Shown here: positions 33,533-47,100 of the stretch, piece by piece | Layout of the letters: each line of letters opens with the position of its first letter | Position numbering within the stretch: the first letter of the stretch is position 1 | NCBI GenBank assembly: GCA_036785325.1 | Contig: JAXIVH010000014.1 | Coordinates: 4,274,806 to 4,338,805, forward strand | Direction: 5' to 3' | Origin: Urophycis tenuis | Taxonomy: Eukaryota; Chordata; Actinopteri; Gadiformes; Phycidae | Length of the DNA: 64,000 nucleotides | Notes under the pieces: model-generated | Database searches by the model: none | Told to the model about the DNA's origin: nothing | The model's input: the letters and a program-made list of their open reading frames with translations, nothing else | Program-made: the position numbers and the translations under genes

Positions 33533-36240
33533 TTAAAACCCAAATTCTTCATCCGAGTCGGAGTCTAGCTTGTACGTGAGAGGTTTCTTGGTGCGCGAGG
33601 GCTTGTCTCTCGCTGCCACGGCAACTGGAGCGGCGTACTCCTTGTCCGATACATGGAAGCTGTCGTCATCGTCGAACTTCTTGGTTTTCTACCGCGAAAC
33701 AGGACACGCATGTTAGAGCAGCACAGTACAGCCCTTCATTTAGATTTGAACAGGAACATTTCTAGAGGCCCAGTAGTTAAAGAACATCATGTACTGTGTA
33801 TCCACACACACACACACAGTACTGTCTTCTTGCATACAAAGTCATAGTGACGCATCAAAATCAAGTACATTTTAGTCAACAGGACATTCTCAGCCAGCCA
33901 GACCACAATCCCATATGACACGCACTCACCTTGCCACCGGCCGCGGCGCTCTTGGCTCTGATGCGGGCCATGAGGTTGTCGGCCTCGCTGTCCGAGTCGT
34001 CGCTGTCCAGCTCATGCTTGCGCTTGGTGGGGGGCTTTGCGTTGCTAACCGGGACCATGGCAGGGGTCTCGTCGTCGCTGGACTCGAGCGGTTGCAGACT
34101 TTTGCTGGCGGTCTTTGCGGACGATTTAGGCTTGGTCAGGGCTTCCATGATGGACGGCTGTTTTGTGTCTGTTGGCGGGGGGGAGGGGGGTACAATGGAC
34201 CCATTTTGTTAAACTCAAATACAGAACTTGACTACCCCCAGCTGATGTATATATGTACTCTTTGTAAGTCGCTTTGGATAAAAGCCTCTGCGAAATGCCC
34301 TAAATGTAAATGTATTGGCACAACTCAATCAACTACAATAAATAGAATAACGTGTTTGCGTTCCTGCACCATCTTAGGAGCATTACCAATGGTGCACGGA
34401 GCCACCTGAGATGTATTCAATGTTCATGTCCATCCATCAATTGTCAGCCACTGAATTGTCATCAACACTGGTAATGTTGTTTCCTGAAAGCCTAGCCGAC
34501 CGACTAGTTCAGAAAGGCCCTACAAACCCGCCAGCAGCGCCCAGTGAGGTGCGGGCAGGCCGCACGGGCCAGCGGGCGTCGCCGTACCTGCAGCCTTCTT
34601 TCTGGCCACCGGGGGCTTCTTGGGGCCGGCGGTCTTCTTGGGTGCGGCCGCCTTGGCCTTGGACTTGGACTTGGCCGGAGGCTTGGAGGTCACCGTGTCG
34701 CTGTCAGACTCAGCTGGAAGGAGCGTCCAACATGATGGGGGGGGATTAGAAAGGAGGGGGGGGCGAGATGCATTTTGATGCCACGCGGAGCAGCCGCGGT
34801 TATCAGGGTTTGACTGCAGAGGGAACTGTGGTGTGTTTTTTTTTCCCTCGGGAACTACATTTTATAGACGTTTTGTAACACGTTTTGTACCAAAAAATGC
34901 GCAATAAATTCTATTCATTACACGTCATAATAATCAGTGCAGATTGGCGAGCAGAGCGTCACTCACAGCTCGACTTGCTGCTGGCCGCCTTCACTGACGT
35001 GGACTTGCTCCTCACAGACTCCTTCCTGAACCAGACAACAGCAGAGTGATGGGGGGGAAAAAAGAAGTCAGGACAGGGCAGGACATCTTTGTGCGGCATG
35101 CCCCCATGTCTGTGTCTGTGTCCCCCCCCTGTCCAAGTCCCTGCACTCACGTCGGCTCCGGAATCCTGGGGGGCGACGCCGGGGAGTCGTGGTCGCTGTC
35201 GGCCTCCGCGTCGGACTCGGGCGAGAAGCTGTCGTCGCTCTCGACCACCCGCCTCTTGGGCGCGGTGGACTTGTTACAGTCGTCAAACTCGTCCTCGCTG
35301 TCCGAGAGGCTGTATTTGACGGCGGCTGGGGAAGCAAGCGGAACGCATTGGTTAAGCACTGTCTGTGTTACGGGGTGTGTGGCCAGCACAATGGAGGCCT
35401 GAGGCACACATGAGGGAGGGCTGTGTTGGGACATTCAGTCGATTGGACTTGCAGTGCCACCAAAAAAAAAAAAAAAAAGCTTTTTCTACTTCTCACTGGT
35501 CTGGTGCAGAATGGCAAACGTGGTACATTGCATGTGGAAACGTAGCGCAGTATTTGACCCCAAAAAAATCTAAAAAGGACATCAAAGGAAAGTCCGGGGT
35601 GCACTGATCAGGATGATTGGGGCCCGACACCCATCACACATGTTTTTGGGTCATGGGGGGGGGGGAAGCTTACCTTTGCTCTTCCTCTCAACCTTAACCC
35701 TGGGGGCCTCAGGCTCGTCCATCTCGCTGTCGCTCTCAGAGAGGTCATTGCTGGATGGGGGGCTCTTCTTGGTGACATCGGGCTTGAACTGCAGGGTGGT
35801 CTGCTTGCCAGTCTTGGATGCAGCTGAAGTATGTCATTTCAATGTTGTGAAATATGTTATACAGTAGAGCTAGTCAGTGGTCGCCAACAATTGATTGTCA
35901 TTATTCAAATACTAATATGCATCCTTTTGGCCTAGTATTTTTTTTTTTTTAATCGCAATTTAGTCACCTCTGTATATTTGTATACTTCTGTAACTGCAAT
36001 TCTACTTTTTAAGACAACTAAGACCTATCATTAGAAGGCCGTCAATTTAGTCGACCAAACCAGTAAAATATCAACATCCACCTCGGCCACCTCTTCATCT
36101 CGAATCACACGGTAGTTCGAATCCCAACACTCACCCTTGGCCGCCTTAGCAGCACCCTTGGCCGTCTTAGCAGGCGGCGCGGACTCCACAGTGTTCTCCT
36201 CGTCTCCGTCGAACTCCATCTTCATCGCCAGTTTATCAGC
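33533..36240 (-). CDS. top2a: top2a exons 29-35: C-terminal regulatory tail
   Basis: Exons on the complement: 36135..36240, 35674..35823, 35151..35325, 34967..35025, 34588..34713, 33930..34168, 33533..33688; residues 1249-1584. The tail is disordered, with alternating Lys/Pro-rich and acidic Ser/Asp clusters (likely CK2-type sites). GKQTTLQFKP (about 1289) matches the conserved TOP2A QTTLAFKP motif. Exon 34 uses the acceptor CCGCCAACAG|ACACAA, not the one 11 bp downstream, because only it keeps the frame. The protein ends DSDSDEEFGF. Nuclear localisation and chromatin tethering are its known roles. Confidence 0.9.
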
Positions 36241-39200
36241 CTGCAGACACGAAGCAACACAAGAGACCAGGGCAACGCATTTTACTCTCTTGACTTTGGA
36301 CACTGAATAAGAAACAGAAACGTGGAATGACGACTCTAACGTTGTATACATCATAACCAAATAATAATATCAAAGTCAATTTCCCACATGAGATGGATAG
36401 AAAGAAGAGCATTTAGCAGACGCTTTTGTCCAAAGAGACTTAAAATCAGTACGTTTGTGGGGTTCGACATGTGGACAGTTGGGTTGGGGATCGAACCGCC
36501 AACCCTCCAGTTAGTAGTGGACAACCCGTTCTACCTACTGAGCTAGGCTGCCGTGGTTGGGATGAAGCACGCGTCAATTCCCCACTCTTTAACCAACAGG
36601 TTAGCTGCCTGGATGGTATTCAGCACTATCCACAAGTGCCGTGTTTATTTTCGCGACAAAGGCACCAGGTCAAATGAAAAAACCCAGAAGGAAGAGGAGG
36701 GGCCCTACCTTGGGCTTGCGACCCCGCTTGGCCCCGCCGCCCTCGGGCTTGCCGTTGGCCTTCACCAGCGCCAGCGCCTTCATGGCGCTGGTGATGCGCG
36801 GGATGATGCGGCGGCCCTGCGGCGTGGGCAGCGTCTCCTGCTTCACCTTCACCTTGGCGGCTTTTCCCTTGCCCGTCTTGCCCTTGCTCTTCACCATTGG
36901 CATGGAGGAGCACTCATCCAGCTCCCGCTGCTCCACACGCTGGGGACCCAACACAAAGGGAATGTTCAGAGTGCTGTACATCAGCAATGATCAGACTGGG
37001 GGGGGGGGGGAGGGGGTGCCCATCATCAATAATAATTGAAATTCATACATTTTTAAATTAGTTTGGGATTTTTCTATCACTTGTGAGGCACCTTGGGATT
37101 ATTAAACAGTGCTGTATAAATCCAATGCATTCATATTTACAAGACAAAAACACGGGAGGGTCCCGGGAGGGAGGGTCCCGGGGACCGCTCTGTACCTCCA
37201 ACTCCTCGGTGAAGGCAGCCAGGTCTGCTCTCCACAGCTCAGGGGGAGTCTTCTTCTTGAGCGTGTTGAGCTCGGTCATCTGTGGGACACGGCGGCGTGG
37301 GGGGAGTACCAGAGACAACGAGTCAAGAAAACACTGGGTTTGCGCTTAATGGTGATGGACAATTTGTCAAATTGTTCCGATTGCTGTCCAACAGTTTCAG
37401 TCATTCAAATATCAAATGTTTGCAGCTTTTGCCAAAAATATATAGGGAATATATGGTGGCTTTCCTGTGTTTTAGATAATTGATTAATTTATACATTCAC
37501 TTAAATGAGCAAATTGAAGACCCATGTGACATTTTAATATCTGACAATGATTTTATGTACAATGATTTATACTATAATTATCTTAGGAATTAGCAATTGA
37601 CTCTTAAAAAACTAAACTAAAAAACGGTATTGGTTGCAACCCCAGACAAGGTAGGCTTTGTGAGCCCACCACAACCAAAAAGGCCCATCAGGAGCTCAAC
37701 CCTTATGGAGGCAGACCTTAGCATCCCTCTGCTTGCACATCTCCTCCTTCTTCTCCTTGGTGAGGAACCACATGGGCATGGTCAGCAGGTAGTTGTAGTC
37801 CGGCCCGCTGGTGTCCTCCTCCTTATCCTCTTCATCACCGGCTCCGCCCTGCATCTCTTCCTCAGTCTGCATACACATACACACACATGATATGGCCGTA
37901 TTCCAATAGTCTCCCCGAAGGTATGGACAGGTGGGTTTGGAACACACCCCATGAATCTATGTTGCCAAGCGTTTAGTGAATTAGAGGGTGAGACAGACAG
38001 ACTACAGTGGACTTGCCAATTACCACTAACGACAGGGAAGCCTAGTAAAAACATTTTAAAAAATAGGGTAGAAATTTGTAAAACACACACACTTTCTATT
38101 GCTGTGCGGGCATGTGGACATTCCAACTGCTGGTTTAGGGTGTCGATTTCTATCCCAGGTAGAGGAACGAATGGAGGAGCCTTACCCTCTGAGAACTCTT
38201 CCAGGCCTTGACCGGGTCTGAGTCGTAGCCCATCTCCTGCAGCATGGAGATCAGCTCTTTCTTGGGCTTGTTCTCTGGGGGGTGGGGGGGAAAAGGTGAC
38301 CGAGTTCAAGAACAACACCACTTGAGCATGATTCATGGGAACAACATCATGATTCGGGCGTTCGGGGTGGGCTCACCGATGACCAGGGTGCCCTCGATCT
38401 TCTCCAGGATGAAGCGGGCCTGGTTGCTGAGCTTTGAACCCTCCGCCCCCAGCATGCCCAGCAGCCATTCCTTCCTCAGCCCGTAGTACTTGAGCCGGAG
38501 ATTGTAGAAGTTCTTCAGGATGTCCATCACTGACTCGTACTTCTGCAGGCTGCCCACGTGGTCAAACAGCACCTGGGTGTGCAGACATTGTCGGTGAAGG
38601 TAAGCAGGTGAAAATGGTCATCCAGCATACGAAAATGGATAAAAATGGTATAAGTGCCAAAGCAGCAGTGGTGGTAAAACCCCCAGCATGAAAGCTTCTC
38701 TATAAGGAGCAGGTGAACTTGACACACCATTGATAAAGCAAGATTTAAAATGGTTTCAAAAGGCCTGATTCATAAGAAGTCTGGCTCAATGCAACTCTTG
38801 AAAATATATCACGTCTCAGACGGCCTTCAGATCTCCTCAGAAGGCTCGTCTCTTTTTAATACAAACACATTCCAATACAAAAACTAAAAACATACATATA
38901 ATATAGTGAACTCCCACTCAGGTGTAAGAGGGAAAGGCAGAGTGAAAGCGTGTGTGCAAGTGTGCGAGAAGGTGTCCTCCTCACCATGGAGTTGCAGGTG
39001 AGCGGGCTCTGGAGCCTGAAGACCTTGTGGAGGCCGGCCGCCTCCGCCTCTACCAGCTTCTGCTCAGTCATCTTGACAATGAAGCGCACGGTGGTGTCCG
39101 TGTGGTACTCGTAGTAGTCGGTGATCAGAGAGGGCATCTTGTCTGTGCCTGTCAGCATGGCCTCCAGCACGTTCTCCTTGTAGTTCTGGGTGAGAAGCGG

Positions 39201-42200
39201 GACAATGGGGGTTTAGCCTTAAGCGAGTCTTTGGGCTAAAGTTAGCGACTTTTCTTGAAATGGCCAGAAATGAAAACGATCCATTTAACCTATTCTAACT
39301 TTTTTTTTGTTAAGTTTTAAAAAAAAAAAGGTTTCAAAAACATCCTGCATAAAAATAAACACTTTATAACTTGTAGGATAGAAGGCCATCTAAGGACAAT
39401 AACTATGTCAATACAGATTTCATTGCTGGACGTATTCAGATTAAATAACTATTTGTCTGTGTTTTCTACAGGATTCACCTGCCTCCACCGTCAGTCTATA
39501 TAGGCGTAAGGATATTCGCTTATGCTTTTACTTTATTGGAACACACATCAGTGTTTTCACGATGTGGATGACACTTGGCTTGTGGCAAGAATTCTACTGT
39601 ATGGAATGATCATGTCGCACTGCATGTATGAAACCGGTTTGACACGACACATGAACACAGAGTGTTGTTCAAAGAATTTTTGAAAAATAAAACGAAAAAA
39701 ACGAACGCGAAACTAAAAAGGGCAGAAGAGCCGGCGGCCTGGCAGCAGAACATCCGGCAGTGTTGTATGACATACCTGTGTCCAGGTTTTCACTGGCAAC
39801 TCAGAGATCTCAATGGTGGTGGAGTCGATGACAGCCACCTCACCGCTGTTCTGGTACTGGTTGGCCATCACTAGATCAATGGAACCTTTGAACCCTTTGT
39901 AGCTGGGGAGCTGCAGAACAATGGCCATGGTTTACATTCTGGATGGATACCTAAAATGTTTATTTTTGTAATTCAATGGGAAGAGCAAGAACTGATCCAC
40001 TACAGATTGAGAATGGCGATGAGGGAATGAGAAATGGCAGTCTGATGTTTAGGCAGCCTGTCCGTCATTACTATTGTTTTCAGTACAATTTCCTTTTAGC
40101 AGAAGCTTTTCATCCAAAGCTTGTGCCCAATTATGTTTTTTTTTTCAGTTGGATATCAATTCACAGCAGGCAGGGATGAGGCATCTTGCTTGAGGATGCC
40201 TACAGCAGATATACCAATGACATCGGGGTTCAAACGGGTAACCTTTCTGCTGGGACCACACAATTATGTATGGTCTTGAAAAGTACGTTTTAGTTTTTTT
40301 TAACTTTATTATTAAAGTTAGTTTAGTATTATTTAGTAAAAGAATGAAATGGTCCAGGCGGGTTAGGATTTGCGGCCCCGTCTCCTGGACATGGCGTTGG
40401 GGGGGGGGGGGGGGGGGCGGCGAGGGCTCACCATGGGCAGGGGCTCCTCGCCGTCCAGCATGCGGGTGAGGTTGCTGACGATCTCGCGCACGTTGTAGTT
40501 GGGGATCTTGCTGGCCCAGCCGGTGCCGATGCCGTCCACGCCGTTCACCAGCGCCATGGGCAGGATGGGGATGTACCACTCGGGCTCCACCCGCAGGTTG
40601 TCGTCGTAGTTGTACTTGAGCAGGTTGTCGTCCACGGGGGGGAAGATCAGCCGGGCCAGAGGACTGCCAGGAGGGGGGGGAGGGCTGGTTTAAACACTGA
40701 GGCAATGTTCATCAGAACCGTGTTTTGACCCATGAAAATGGGTTTTAAAACAAAATGTTTGACATTGCATTTCCCCCTCTTAATGACCATGATAGCTATA
40801 GATGTGTATTTGAAACTTTTTTTTTTAAATCCTTTACAACCCGTTAAATGAAATTTGATGCAGGTTCTCCAGAACCTCTTCACTAGACACCTTATAAATA
40901 CCAACATAAAATAAAGACTTAGAATTGGCGTTACTTGACTGAATCAAAACGTATACATTTCCAGTTTGATTTAAAGTCCTCATATTTCACAGGCAAGTTG
41001 TATGTGATGAATGTAAAACAATGTTGTAGCAAAAGCAGGTGTGCCCTCTAGTGGCAGTGCAGCTCATTGCATTCCATTGACAGCGATTGTACAAATAAGT
41101 GCCATTATCTGAAAGTGCAGTCTTTCCGATTGTAATCCTGTGTGCTTCAAAACCCAGATCCAAAATGGCCGCAGCTGACCTGAGCATGGTGAAGATGTAT
41201 CGAGGGCTGGCAGAGTCCTTGCCGCCGTTGAGCCGTGTGCCGAACTGACCCATGGGCTGCAGCAGGTTCAAGTTGTTGCTTCCTACAAAGTTCTGAGCCA
41301 GGCCGACGATGGTCATCATCAGAGAGATCTGAAACACACAACACCACTGTTGGCAATGGAACAACAGCAATAGCACAAAGCTTACCAAGACTACGTTGAT
41401 ATCAAATTTAGCCGTTTAGGCCGTCTTTGCGAACTTAACTTTGCCCCAAAGCCCATTTTGTCTCTTTTGAGATGAAATGGAGCTCCAACTAAGCTCTCAC
41501 TTTTTCTACTTCATGTCTCAACAAACATGTCCCTCATCCTCCTGCATGTAGGGTAGCCTTGGTATCCCATTCAACTCGAGAAGAGCTCTAGTTTTGGGGG
41601 GGGGGGGGAGGGAAGATCCGTCTCAGTAACCAATCGAAACAGACAGTCTCCTGTTGTTGGCTGACCTCGCCATGGTGATAGGCAGACATCTCTGCCACCG
41701 AGCCGGCCAGCTGGGCCACCTTCACCTCCCGCTTGTCGTTCCTCTTGAAGCAGCTGAACAGCACCTTCCTCTGGCCCGGCTTTAAACCTGCACAGAGGAA
41801 ACGTGGTAAAACATACAGCGGGAGAAATGTACACCTTTGCACCTAAACACTGGCTGGCGGTCGTGCATCACATCTCAATTCTGCACAACCTCATGCCACC
41901 CAGACTAGCAACAGAGGATAAACTCGCCTCTTCATTAGAACTTCTCGCCACTCTGTTGTTCTAAGCACGTCTTTTGACGTGCTGCACTTTCAGTTAGTAC
42001 GCACCTTACTACCTCCCAATTAAAAAATACAATATGGAGTAACATTTCTAATTGCTTTAGCTACTCTAAAGCAATTAGAGTATTGATAAACACAAAAAGG
42101 TCTCGGTGGGACCTCGGTGACCTCACCATCCACCAGGCAGGCGATGGACCTCTCGTTGTCCGAGTTGGAGAACTGCACCAGCTCCTTGTTCACAAAGTCG

Positions 42201-44142
42201 TTGTAGGACAGGGACTTGGTTGCCTTACCGTACAGGTAATCCTACACGAGAGAGAGGACCCAGGTTATACAGGCAGAGAGAGAAAGGGCTTCATGCCAAT
42301 ATGCGCACACAGCGGAATGGAGGGAGGTTGGTGTGGCGATTACCTCGGGCAGGTTGTGCTCTCTGCGCTGGCGTCTGTTCACCATGAAGTTGGTGAGCCA
42401 AACCTTGCGCTCCTCGATCTTCTTCCTGCTAAAGGCCTGGTGGGCAGGAAAAGGGGATGCAACAGTCAGATCTTCCACTGCACTCAAGTAGGATTTCGGA
42501 GGAGGGATGTCGAAAACACAGACGTATCGTTTTTATAGGCCGAAATGGGAAGGTAGACATATCGACCACCAACAACCACCAAAATGTATGTCGGCGGATG
42601 GCTGTTGGATATGCAACACTGACACAAAGCCTTTAAACAGGTGCCTTCATCTCAGGAGGCATATCATGACTTAACACAGTACTTTTTTTTTTAGATATAG
42701 CTCCTTAAATATTTGATGGCATTAAAAGAAAGTATAAATTATTAAAATCATATGGCTGGTCTTTATATGCGAAAATGAAAGCTGACGATGAAGTCTTGAT
42801 GGAAAAAAAAAAATTGGCATCAGTCTATGGTACGGTCAAGCATTGATCCCATCTCCACAGGCGTCGTCTGAGCTGCAGAATTTTGGCGATAGTGCTGTGG
42901 TTTGCGTGTGGACAGCTCACCAGGGTGATAGCCTCGTCGTCTTCGGGGCCGGCGTACTTGAAGGGAATGCGGTGTCTCTGCATGTCCGAGAAGTACTCCT
43001 TGGCTTCCTGCGACGTGCTGGTACCCAAACCTGAAGGAGCGCAGAACCACCTTAAGACATGGACGTTCACGCGCGTCGGAAACGCTCTTTCAGTAGACTC
43101 CGAGTTAACGGACGGCTTACTTGTTGGGTCTTACTACCACACAGGGGTCTGGGACAAACCTTTGTAGTATTTCACTTTCCAAGATTTGTAGTTGGGTTGG
43201 TTGTCCTTCCACTCATCGAACTCTGGGATGCTGTAGAAAGACAGCACCGTCTTCTTCAGAGTGGCCTAAGAAGATTCATAGAAGGAGTTAAAGTACAAAG
43301 TGCCTCAAGATAGATAACAAAAGATCTTATAGTTTAGATTAGTGTCTTGCCATGTCACAATACGAACAGTCAGTTCAATATTTCACCAGCAGAAGGCAGT
43401 GTTACGTACTCACCCCGTGTTGGCTACACATTTGGATAACAGAGCAAGAAAAACATTTTTAATTTAACTGTAGCTAGGGGCAGTTCATCAACAGAAGGTA
43501 CGACTGTGAACCAGTACCTTGATGATGGGCGTGATGAACTCCTCCAGGAAGGAATGGCGCAGCAGAGAGGGCCAGTTGTGGTGGATGAAGTTGATGAGGA
43601 GGCCCTTGATGTGGGAGCCATCTAGATCCTGTCAGCAGAACAGCAAGATGCAATATAAGTAAGACAAGAGGGTGAAGGTGAAGTCAAGTCGAGTCAAGTC
43701 AAGTCAACGCTAAATAACTTGAGTCAAGCTGCATTTACATTAGTTGCTGCACTTTGAGCTACAATAGCAGGAGGAGGGAAGCTGTGTTCACACCTGATCT
43801 GTCATGATCATGAGCTTTCCGTAGCGGAGGCTCTTCAGGGACTCTGGGTCACTGTAGTTCTTCCTGTACTGCAGACCCAGGATCTTGATGATGTTGTTGA
43901 TTTCAGCGTTCTCCATAATCTGGTGAAGGGAGGGGGAGAGGGTTCTATAAAACATGCTCAGACCCGAGTGCTAGAGCTTCATACATTATACATTAAAAAA
44001 AATAATAATTATAGTATAGTAGTATAGTAATAATTAGGTTCCATCATTAAAAATAGTCAAAGAGAGAAACATAAAGACAAAGAATTGACATTTCATTCCT
44101 ACGAGTGCTTTAATGGGCGTCATCCTAGATATGGCCACAGGG

Positions 44143-44180
<38 letters not shown>

Positions 44181-47100
44181 GCCTGAGAATCCACTGCATA
44201 GTGATGCACAGTGATGCATAGCGATGAACAGTGATGTACAGCGATGCACTCACGCCCAGAGGCCGGGTGCATCAGGTTTGCGAGGCGGGGGCTCCTCACC
44301 TGCTTGTGAGAGGCCTCTCGGACGTTGAGCATTTTACCCCGGAGGGGGAAGACCCCGTAGCGGTCCCGGCCCACCACGCCCAGCCCGGACACGGCCAGCG
44401 TCTTGGCCGAGTCCCCCTCGGTCAGGATCAGCGTGCAGCCCGCCGAGTTCTTCCCACCTGCAGGGGGCGACGTTGGACATTGAGCGGCCCTTTTGCGCAA
44501 AGCACCGTTTTGTTATTGTGAAGCAACACGGCGCGCAGAGCGACTACGTGGCGAGCGTTACCCGCGTCGTTGGCGTCGTCCAGCTTGGGAACGCCCCTGA
44601 TCTTCATGTGCTTGACGGTGGAGCACTTCTTGTTGAGCTGCGTCTGGGCTTTGAACTTCACCCAGTTCATGATGCTCTCCACCACGCCACACGCCATTGC
44701 CTGAGTCACAGCAGCCAATTCACAACATTGAACTCTCTCTCTCTCGGTGTCTCTGTCTGTCTCTCTCTGCCAGAGACAGACATTTTCTTTTCTTTTTTTT
44801 AAGGAGGGTTTCAAAACAGTGGCTGGCCTATTTTATTCTTATCCCATCTCGTAATAGTGATGCTTATAGAAAAAGCATTCTGAATGGCGCGTGGGTTTGA
44901 CAAGTGCTAAATACAGTCGTGCTACAGGCGCGGTTCTCCATACCTGTTTGATGAACTTTTCGCTGAGGAGGCAGGTGGAGCCGAAGCTCTTCTGCTGCAG
45001 GGTCATGTTCTCCTTGGTCTGAGAGTCGAAGGTGGGGTTCTCGATCAGACAGTTGACAAACAGCCACAGGTGGCTCTTCACCTGGACACCGGGCACCAGG
45101 GGAAGAGAGTGATTGGACACAAATTGGAGATGAACGGATGGGACAGATACAGCCACAAACAGTCTAGAAAGGCAGTTTATTATTACATTTATGTAATAAT
45201 AAACATTGTATAAATCTTGTCACCCTAATTATCAGTGTTCTGGGTGGACTGAAAGTAGACGACAATATGACAAGGGCAGGACCGGATAATACGGTTCGAT
45301 TCCCATTAGCCTTGAGCAAACTTGAGTGGCCCAGATTGAGGTGAAGGGAGGCCTCACCTGGAAGGGCTTCACCATCATCCCCGCCTTGTTCTTCTTCCTC
45401 ACCACGTCGATGAGCTTGGAGATCACCTGGTCGGCCACGTAGTCCGTGTGTCTCCCACCCTGCATGGAAGAGGAAGAAGGGATCGGGGTTCATATCTGTG
45501 GATCCCAATGACGCCAAGTGGCTGGCGACCGTCACATCGTCAGTGACCCCGCCCCACGCATCTAATGGCTGCGCTAGGATACAGACTCCTAATCCCCATC
45601 TGTACGAGCTCCTTGATATTAGTTACAAACCAGTGGATCGATCTTAGTGCCGGGCGCCGCTACAATTGACCGTTTGTCACATGAATCCTGAACTGTAGCC
45701 ACGCTGCGTCCCGTCCGGTGGCCCTACCTTGGTGGTGGCGATGCTGTTGACAAAGCTGACTTGCTGGAAGCCCTTCTCGCTCATGGTGAGGCACACCTCC
45801 CAGCGGTTGTTCACCACCTCATGGATGACGGTGAGCGGCGCGCCCGTCTCGTCCACCTTGTCCTTCAGGTACAGGTCCACGTAGCTGCGGAAACCGGCCA
45901 CCTGGGGAGACCGAAGGGTGTCATGAGTGTGACGTCAAGCATTATCTATAGAGGCAGATCTGGGTTTGGTTGGAGTGCATGATGATGACCTACGGTGGTT
46001 CCGCTTACAAACTCCCTGTTGAAATTTGTGGAAACCTTTGAGCGAATACATTTTGTGTTTGAATTCAAGTACTTGATACTCGGCGAGAGCCGCTGATCCT
46101 AAACACTTTGACGACAGCCCGGGAAGACGGGCGAGCGTGTCTGTGGGCAAACTCACAGGCAGCCTCTGGCCGTTGAGGAAGACGCGGATGCCCTTGGTGG
46201 CGCCGGCAATGTCGTAAGCCCGCCGGGTCATCAGGGCCACGATGTCTTTGTCCAGGATGCTCATCTTGAACTTGGCCAGGTCGGGTTTGAAGGTGATGCA
46301 AGTGAACTCTTCGCCCCCAAAGGCCTTGATGTCGTATTCACTGGCCCGGCCCATGTTGTCGTACCAGGACTGGGGGGGGGGGGGGCAAATATAAATAACG
46401 CAGTGCGTGAGGCAGTAGCTTGGGGACAAGGGTGAGTCAATACAAAGAAAAGGTGACCGTTTCAAATAAATCAAGGCAATGTCCCATACCTGCTTGAAAC
46501 TCTTTTTGGACTCCTTACACGCCGTCTCGACCGTGAACTTGGTGCTGAAGATGTTGCAGAGCTTAGCACCATAACCGTTACGGCCACCTGGAAGAGTGGA
46601 TGTGAGGATGATGAAGATGTGTTGATTTTCCTTCCATCTACTTGTGGTCCATGCACCGAAACAAATCAAGTTGTCATCAAAGTTCTCGACTGTTAATTAA
46701 CATACCAGTGACTTTCTTCTGGTCGTCGTCGTAGTTGCTGGAGGTGAGGAGCTGTCCGAAGATCAGGGCTGGAACGAAGACCTTCTCTACCTTGTGCTCC
46801 ACCACAGGGATCCCCTTCCCGTTGTTCCACACACTGATCAGGTTATTTTCGCTGGAAGAACAACAAACAATCAAACATCTGAATATGAATACAACCAACC
46901 AGCCACTGTGGATTGACCTGAATGGTAAAACTAGAACTAATGCCATTAATTGGGGTTGTACCCAAATTGCCATCGTGTGAATCTCCAGCCGTAGCGGCGT
47001 GTTCAAAGCGGTAAGATGTCATACGTACGGGTCAATGGTGACCTTGATGCAGGACATGTGCTTGTCACGCTGCTTGTTGTCAGCGGCATTCACTGAAAAG

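Noticed and set aside
34148..34157. Acceptor AAACAG|CCGTCC for top2a exon 34
   Set aside because: It would shift the frame relative to exon 33 (phase 1). The upstream acceptor at 34169-34171 keeps the MEALTKPKSS frame.
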